From NCBI RefSeq assembly GCF_000344685.1, contig NW_006920422.1:984040-1048039 (forward strand): DNA of 64,000 bases, given 5' to 3'. This DNA comes from Gloeophyllum trabeum ATCC 11539 (lineage: Eukaryota; Basidiomycota; Agaricomycetes; Gloeophyllales; Gloeophyllaceae). Positions 56,645 through 64,000 of this stretch are shown piece after piece. The notes below the pieces were generated by a model. It had not been told where the DNA came from and did no database searches. It worked only from the letters and a program-made list of their open reading frames with translations. The translations under genes were made by a program, and so were the position numbers. Every line of letters starts with the position of its first letter. The stretch's first letter is position 1.

Positions 56645-59129
56645 CCCTCTCAGGAGCCCTCGGGAGCTCTCAGGAGCTCTCAGACGTCAGTCCCAGTGGA
56701 AATTGACAATTTTTTCATGTTTTTAAATATGTTTCTATATATAACAGGTCGAAAAACAGTTCTAAATACAGGGGAATATAGTAAGTGGCACTTTAAATAC
56801 ATGGATTTGTATTCTAGCGAATTTTGCAGCTGTCGAAGCCGGCGTGCCATAGGTTAGGTAATAGATCAAATACATTGAAAATAGCTACAAAAGCAGGAGG
56901 ATATACAGACATCATGTGCCGCATATATGGGTTTCCCAGGTGCCAGAACGGACAGTCATGTATTGTCATGCTTGTAAAGATATTCACCGATGTTCTCATA
57001 TATTGCCTCCCCCCCTCGATGTATTTACACATATTACTATAATTTTCTACCTTTCCTATTGTGTTATTGTCTGTATTGTGAGCCACCCTCCCGCCTCTGT
57101 ACTGCCAGTCCCCCGACGATCGCACCTCCCCCGCGTCGCCCCAGTTCCCCCTCGTATCCGGGGTCCCCTTCCCCCCTCCCTACCTCGATCCCCGGTGAGG
57201 ACTGTCTCCCATAACAGGTGGTGTAGTTGCAATGGGGACATACCTACACACCTTTTCCACCGGTATTTCCTTCTGTGCCGAGATTGAAGTCAAATATTAT
57301 AATTTCATAATACAACTAGCACTTACTCACTATGTCCCTATGCCTTTGCTCATTGCTAGCCTGGAAAATCCAGCCTAAGGAAAAAGCATGTCATTTTGGT
57401 GAATGCCTTAGAGCACGACATGGGGGGATACCTTATAGTTAAGAGGAAAACGCGGCGAAGGTCGTTACTGTGACGTGACGACTTTATGAATCGCGAGAGA
57501 GCGGCAAGTGATGTCATACCGCGATCACTGCAGCTAAATATACATCAACGCGCTGGAGCCATGTCCGCGGCCGATGCTTTAACAGCTCACGCAGGCGACA
57601 CGCGAGGCATGCACTCATGCGACGCACTCGACAGCGTCGCGTCTCCGTATGACGCACACCTGATGCAGGTAGAGAAGGTCAAGGGTGTGTCATGCAAGTG
57701 TCATTGAGCCGTCTGTGTCCTCCAAAATATAGAAGCAAATACATGCAAATATATTTAAAGTATCTAAAAACACGAAAATATTGTCGATTTCCACTGGGCG
57801 TCAGTGCTCAGAAGGTCCATTTTGTCAGGTCAGGACCCGTCAGGATGTGTTCAGCCACTGACCGTGAGAATCCACGCTGGTTAGGATTCTCATGTGATTG
57901 GTCAATGCTGGCGTGACTACTACTGGTCTCTAGTCTCACTACATGGCTGTTGTAGTGCCGACTACAAGTAACTGGCCTAGTGCCACTATTACTAATTTGT
58001 AGTCGTCCTGAGGTGTTGCTGTCAGGACTCTCAGGTCCTCAGGGATTCACAGAAGTGTTGATGACTGGCGAGTACTTCACTGGCAGCGACCTACTAGAAT
58101 ACATAGGAACTCTGAGACTCGCCACCCTTCGCACTGAATGCAATCCTCCCAATAAGTTATGGGATGCAAGTGATGTTATATCTTCCCACACACATCGAAG
58201 GTGCCACAACCGCATCCAACCGCAAATTGAGAGGTGGAAGACTATTTCAAGGGGCTCCCCCATGTACTATAGGTGGCCTGCTAGTACTCTATACACACAA
58301 ATAGTCTCAGAAATCTGATAGTATGATTGTGTCTTATACTACTTATACCTGCCACTCCAGTTATTCACTACTTAAAGTCTAATAGGGGAGCAGGGTCTTT
58401 CATCACTCAGGAAAGAGGCTTGAATAAACAGACTTAGTAGGTGAGCTCATATTTATGCCTTGCTGGTGCCAGGGTTCAGACCTCAAATGGAATATATCTA
58501 AGTAAATGCATGAGACCACAACAGGCGACACGTGTGAAAGGAGGATAAAAAAACACGAGGAAGGTTTGAACCATTGACATATCATAATATTTCTTCCATG
58601 AGACAAATGCGTAACCATTGCACCACATATTCAACATTACAGGTAACAATAAATATATATCTGGTCAATTACCCTCTCAATGTGTGCAGAAGCTGGTTAT
58701 CACCGGCCCGCACAGTGCACATGATGGGCATCCATAGCTTATTGGGAGGATGCATCAGGAAACCCGGAAAAGCTCTTAGGGTCTTTAGCATCTTAGAGTG
58801 TCTTAGCATCTTGGCTAAGATGTCTAAGACGGTTAGATGGTTATGATGCTAAGACACTTCCTGCACATTGAAGCACCCGTCTACACAAATGTTTGGGAGC
58901 TAGCTAATACATTCATGTGAATGGTAATCAACATATTTGTTGACATAGAATGATTACGAGTCCTGAGTTTACGAAGGATGAGTCCTTACCTGCAAAATTG
59001 GGTGCGTGCCGAACATTGTACCAATGGGAATCACTGTTGCCAAGAATGCGTGCGACTTTTGTGCTGTAGTCTTGAATACAGAATTCAATGTCCGCTTTAA
59101 TGTCTGCTTGTAATGGAGACTACAAAGAG

Positions 59130-59151
59130 ACTACAAAATCGGATTTGTAGT
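59130..59151. repeat. palindromic repeat, copy 1
   Basis: ACTACAAAAT then CG then GATTTGTAGT, preceded by GAG. Nearly the same as copy 2 at 60869-60892. Confidence 0.7.
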
Positions 59152-60868
59152 GTCTGTTTGCAATCATAGTGTGTTTTCATCTTGGGTTGTTCATGTATTT
59201 CTGTGGTTTCTTCTATGAAGAGATTTTTCTGGGTTATCCATCTACTGGAATATTTTGAGCATTTGATCATATCACCTTCCTTTACTGCATGCACTTTGTC
59301 ATGTGTGGCATGTTGTTACCATGGGAATTGACTTCTGTGGCTGTTTGTAGTCGGTGGCTGAGGTGCCGCGCCGGTTGGGATCTCTGGTGTCTCATTGGCT
59401 CCTGCTTACCATGACATAGCTTGACTGCTGAAAGCACATTGATCTTATGTTGGCTATCAGAGGTTCTTCTTGAATGTTGGGCTGGTGTTCTAAAATAATA
59501 CACTGACTGCTGAATAGTTTGATGGATTGCTACTGTGGGAATTAGTATCAATGTTGATTGTTTTTCGCATGGTTAGTCTGAGTCTATGTCTGGTTGCAGG
59601 GAGTAATCTATGATACAAGTCTCTCTTTGGTCACAAACCAGGCATCTTGGGCATGTGTTTTTCAATCTCTGCTGCCTCTGGAACCCACTCAGTGGTGTCT
59701 ATCTGTCCCCATGAGACATTGAAGCTAGTACATGTGTAATATATATTTTGTTTCTGCTCCCAGCTGCTTGGGGTATTGTCTGAGTACCCTTTCTGATGAT
59801 AGTGTCCTTCAGCTTGGTTCAGGAAAATGAGTGTGAGGGAGCTGCCCATAGAAGATTGGCAGCAAACAAGCACCATGATTCTGGTGGGGTGCTACCTGGA
59901 CTCAGTAGGTATTATTGACTGTCTCTTCCACTGGGGATAAAAGACCTGTGTGACAGAGCTGCCAATCTTTGATTGGCAGCAGAGGAGCATTTTGATCTAT
60001 GTCACTTGTGTCTAGTAGTGCAGCTCGTACTATCCCTTGGGCTGGGTACAAATACAATTTTGTAGCCTTTTTGTAGACACCAATATAGACCCACTTTTAA
60101 TCTGTCAGAGTGGCAGGGACTATTATGGTATAATGATGCCAGGGCCACAGGAGGACAAAGTATGAATGAAGGGGACATTGCAGATACAGATCTAAGGGAT
60201 TTTAATATGCGCATAAGAAAGAGTACTGTATACATCAATTGGGACATCTATACACCCAATGCTATCACTTATCAGACACAACTCAGGACTCATGTCCTGC
60301 CATGCATGGCAATGCCCTCTATTGACAGGTACCATGGAGAGTGAACCATGCTGGTTGGGACTCAAGGCTTCTGATTGCCCTTCTTATGTGAATGACTACA
60401 ATCCAGTGTAGTCCGCCCTTACAGCTCTTCCACAGGGTCAAATAGAGGCTGTATTATTTGCACACAAATATTTGAATGAAGTATGATGTAGAAGACCTCT
60501 AGTTTCTGTCAGAGTACAGGTTTACTACATCATAGTATATTCAGTGCAAAAGTTGAGTCCATATCTAACTTCAGAGCTTGCAACAATACCATGCAAAGTA
60601 GCAACCTGCACCCAGGAATTAGAGTTTGGAATTAGCATGCTTACCATGGGAAACCCTTTAAGAGTTGAAACTGTTCACATGATATCATTTTCTGACTTTA
60701 TTTTGCCACTCTGGCTGATGAGTCATGCCATTGGGTACTATCAATAGTACTTATAATACCACACCCAGTTACAGGGTGCATCCACTGTACCGTGTATATA
60801 ATATATGTGAAAGGCCAGGCTCTCCGAGCTTCAGAAAGAAGAGCACCAAGGCAATCACTGAAATTTGA

Positions 60869-60892
60869 GACTACAAAATGAGATTTGTAGTC
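60869..60892. repeat. palindromic repeat, copy 2
   Basis: GACTACAAAAT then GA then GATTTGTAGTC, also preceded by GA. Same stem as copy 1 with a changed centre. Confidence 0.7.
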
Positions 60893-63200
60893 ACAACTAC
60901 AAGCAGAGTATGAAATTGATGCAATGGCAACTACATATTTTATGCACACAGTTTCTCCCCATCTGCATTCGCACAGTACTCAACATTCAACAAAGACCTG
61001 GTAAAGACACTTCCTTCATTCCTCAGGACTCATAATTGTGGACAATACACACCTTGCTTTACGAGTAGTTCCTGCAGTTTTTGTAATACTATACACTTGT
61101 AAGAACAGTACATGGCAAGTGTTCAATTACAGACCTTTTTGCAGGGTCCCTGCTAGTATTACTAGGCATGGCCTGTATGCCAGGACTGTTTCCTGGGCTC
61201 CTATGGAGATGGGATAGTAATATGATCACCCTGCTGGAGCCAGTCTATGGCCTTGGACCCTGGGAAGCTTATGTAATATTCTGTGAGGGAGCTGAGTATT
61301 CAGAAAGATGTGGAAAAATGAGGGGAAATCCAAAGATATGTCTGAAATACCACATTATTAGTACTGAAAATAAACCAAAGATATAAATAGGCGCCCAGGG
61401 ATAGCCATGCAGCAGCTCATATAAAATCAGTAAAAATCCAGAAAGATCAGGGGAAATTTGGAATGGGTGATGAGATGATTGTGCATTATTGCATGACATC
61501 AGATTAGTTAATCAGTGGTTATAAACAGTGAAATATGATATTGCACCCATCAGAACCATGTTTTGGTGCTTTTGCCACATCCACGAATGTTTTCCCATGC
61601 TGATTGCACTAGAACTACATAGGATGAGTGAGTGGGACCCATGGTGATAATATCAGGTATCAATGCTCCATCTGCACAGTTTCTTGAGGGAATTGCCAGA
61701 GGAACCACCACTTCTGGAAGGATATCTCACAATCATGGTTCCCCATGCCCCTCCTTTGGGAGGGGTTCTGGCACCCTTGAATTGCCTCACACTTTTCGTC
61801 GCACCGGCAAAATCTGGCATGCTATGTTTGGCTCTAGTGGCACCACTAATGAACAAGGACTTGGCCATGGTCGGGCATGCATCTCAATGTTCACACTCAA
61901 GTCCCTCTCAACTATGTAATTAGTGTTGGTTTGTGGATGCCACAAGGTACAGATGAAGGCCCATTATGAGGTAAAACTTAGGTGTTGGCTTGAGAAGGAT
62001 TTGAGTCTATGTGCACTCCATCTAACATGTGTATTCAATCATGCTAATTTTCTGGGTCTCCATGCCATACATAAGTCTGTGATGGACAATTTACAAATAA
62101 GTAGAATCAAGAAAATCCATGTGATTCCATGGCTTATGATCATGAGGCCCAACAGACTGTAAGGTAAAAATATGATGTGAGATGGATGCCCGATGTCCAG
62201 GCAACAGATACACACCATTAGGCATTCTTGGAGAGGGGATAAGTATCTCTTGGACATTCTACCTGGCCCTATATGGAGCTTGACTGAAAGAGAACCCCTA
62301 TATATATATTACTAACAATATCCCTAGCATTATCTTACATGGTAGTAATACTGTCCTTATGATGATTTGTCGGCCTTGTGTAGCAGACACAGCATCTTGA
62401 CCTTAGTGCAAGTTCTCAAGGTCAATTTCTTGAACAAAGGAGGGGTAAGTTGCCAGTGCCAGATGGCGCTTTGCGAGTTTGTAGTACAGTAGCAAGGGAT
62501 ATGCTGTGAGAGTCATATGCATTAGGCCAGCTACTGTAGAAGCTGTAATCACAAGGACTGACTGTTGGCTGACTTTGATATACAATACTGATATACAATA
62601 CTGTATTACAGTGGATTGATAATGGCTAGTACTGTAGATGACTGTGAATGGTGCTATATTCCATTTCTGGGGCTGGATGCCATGTACTGATGGGACTGTG
62701 GATGGCCCTATAGATGTAGATGGTATTGTATATGAATGGCTAGCCCCATGCATGGCACTGTGAATGGTACTGTGAGGCTGGAACACTCAGACTGTAGATC
62801 AAGATGCCGGAGCATTATTAGTGCTATTAATAGAAATCTGGTCTTGAATGCTCCTTTAGGGCTAAATAAAATCAGGAAAGTGCGGAAATTTTTGTAACAT
62901 ACTGATGGATAGGTATGATGTTGATGCACATTATACATTAGGTAATGATCTGCTAATAATAGCAAAATATGATAGGGAATCATCACAACCCCATTTATAT
63001 ACTTCTTGCCTTTGTGGCATTTACTCCTAGGGGTACTGTGGCATAGTGCATAGAAACATGTGAATGGGATCAATGGCATTTATACACTGCTTGTGTGAGC
63101 TACATGGTTGCTAGACTTTCTATTTCTCACTGCCAGCTCCAGGACAATATTTTGCAATTTCAGGGTCCAATACTAGTGAGACCCCTACACCCCTTTGAGG

Positions 63201-64000
63201 GGGTGGTCACGTAATATCTCACCGCGGATAAGCCTCCACTATCATCTGACCTCCGAAATCATGGAATCGATGCTTCCTCCACACTCTACCAAGTCTATTC
63301 AACGTGCCTCTCACACGTCAGTAGGATGCGACTGGCTTATGCAATGGTTCAATTTAGATCTGGGCCTTCTCGCCTTGATACGCACAGACACACAACAATC
63401 ACCAAGGATCAAAAGAAATAAACCTAAACCCTGTGATATGGGTGAAGGCGGTCCGAGACAACTGAAGGGTATTTAATAGTTCGAGGGGGAAAGGAGGAGT
63501 AAGACGCCGTAGGGTAGTCCATAGGAAGACCTAGAAAAATAAAACAAAAAACCTTGACGCCTGAAACAAACAATAATGGACACTCCGGAGTATTTATCTC
63601 CGGAAAGTCGCAAACAAAGTCGCAAACCACGGAACCGAGTGTAGGTTCGGGCCCACGGGAGTAGAAAACGCTAAAAGGACTTGTTTAATTTTATCCCGCT
63701 ATGTGAGACTCACTGGAGCTAATTGAGTCGATGGCAGAGATAATTCACTCGACGAGTCAGGCCTATTGGCAAAGCTAGGATCGGTTATAATTCGCTAAGT
63801 TCGACGCTTTCGAACTTCTTGGGTCGCTGAGATCGTAACACTAATTCTCTGAGATGGTGAAGTCGAAACTTGTTTTTCTGTACGCTACTTTGTACAATTT
63901 ATACTACAGGAATGGCTTTGCGACCGTCCGGAGATAAATAACAAATAACCGCTGCTACCCACAGGATTGCTCAGCACTTGCCGCTGCTATACCATGCACC
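63201..64000. other. window end, no gene seen
   Basis: A hairpin-like ACCCCTTTGAGGGGGT lies just before it (63188-63203). A 93-codon plus frame (63195-63476) and a minus frame (63424-63630) show nothing recognisable. Confidence 0.4.

Larger units (their letters stand above)
56645..63200. other. AT-rich gene-free region with repeat debris
   Basis: About 6.5 kb, clearly richer in A/T than the gene-bearing part. Open frames are short (under 130 codons), lack domains and overlap. Two near-identical palindromes (59130-59151 and 60869-60892) and repetitive GTACTGTAGATG/ACTGTGAATGG-like sequence (about 62550-62780) suggest decayed transposons. No transposase, reverse transcriptase or integrase motif could be read. 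Confidence 0.55.

Noticed and set aside
1..64000. CRISPR arrays, bacterial operons, riboswitches
   Set aside because: Spliceosomal introns and fungal gene families show this is eukaryotic nuclear DNA; no regularly spaced direct repeats were seen.

Overview
The window reads as nuclear DNA of an agaricomycete (mushroom-forming) fungus, possibly a polypore. Genes are cut by many 45-65 nt introns. Class I hydrophobins occur in a cluster. Several gene families are ones I know mainly from agaricomycetes: the WW-domain membrane protein, the membrane WD40 protein, the jelly-roll plus transmembrane plus coiled-coil proteins, and the secreted protein ending exon 1 in QTSLCQNAY. Species assignment is inference. 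Most CDS coordinates below span introns, and splice sites were read by eye.

Left part (1-13 kb): the 5' portion of a secreted protein gene (minus), a six-hairpin-glycosidase-like protein (minus), the first of three jelly-roll membrane proteins (plus), a two-RRM Gbp2/Hrb1-like RNA-binding protein (minus), an acid-sphingomyelinase-like phosphodiesterase with about 17 introns (minus), and an apparently damaged BTB/POZ gene (plus).

Middle (14-30 kb): a 22-exon membrane-anchored WD40 protein (plus), a 734-base N gap flanked by an exact 546-bp duplication (assembly artefact), a TA-flanked pogo/Tc1-like MITE, homoserine dehydrogenase, an Edc1/PNRC-like candidate decapping enhancer, the E2 subunit of 2-oxoglutarate dehydrogenase, and a small secreted protein (all four minus).

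Accessory right part (30-57 kb): a 1.6-kb fold-back element; two tandem jelly-roll membrane-protein paralogs, each with one disabling lesion; four intact hydrophobins and one hydrophobin relic; a WW-domain membrane protein; and a duplicated block of a beta-trefoil (ricin-B-like) lectin facing a NAP1-like histone chaperone. The second NAP1 copy is a relic. The intact hydrophobins share a 35-nt middle exon and a TATA box 90-115 bp upstream of the ATG.

From about 56.6 kb to the end the sequence is AT-rich, has no recognisable gene, and carries palindromes and repeat debris. The clearest second-look items are the lectin-NAP1 block duplication, the three differently damaged jelly-roll paralogs, the 7-nt microexon inside the phosphodiesterase active-site motif, the Dcp1-binding-like motif, and the MITE packed with CCCATA repeats.
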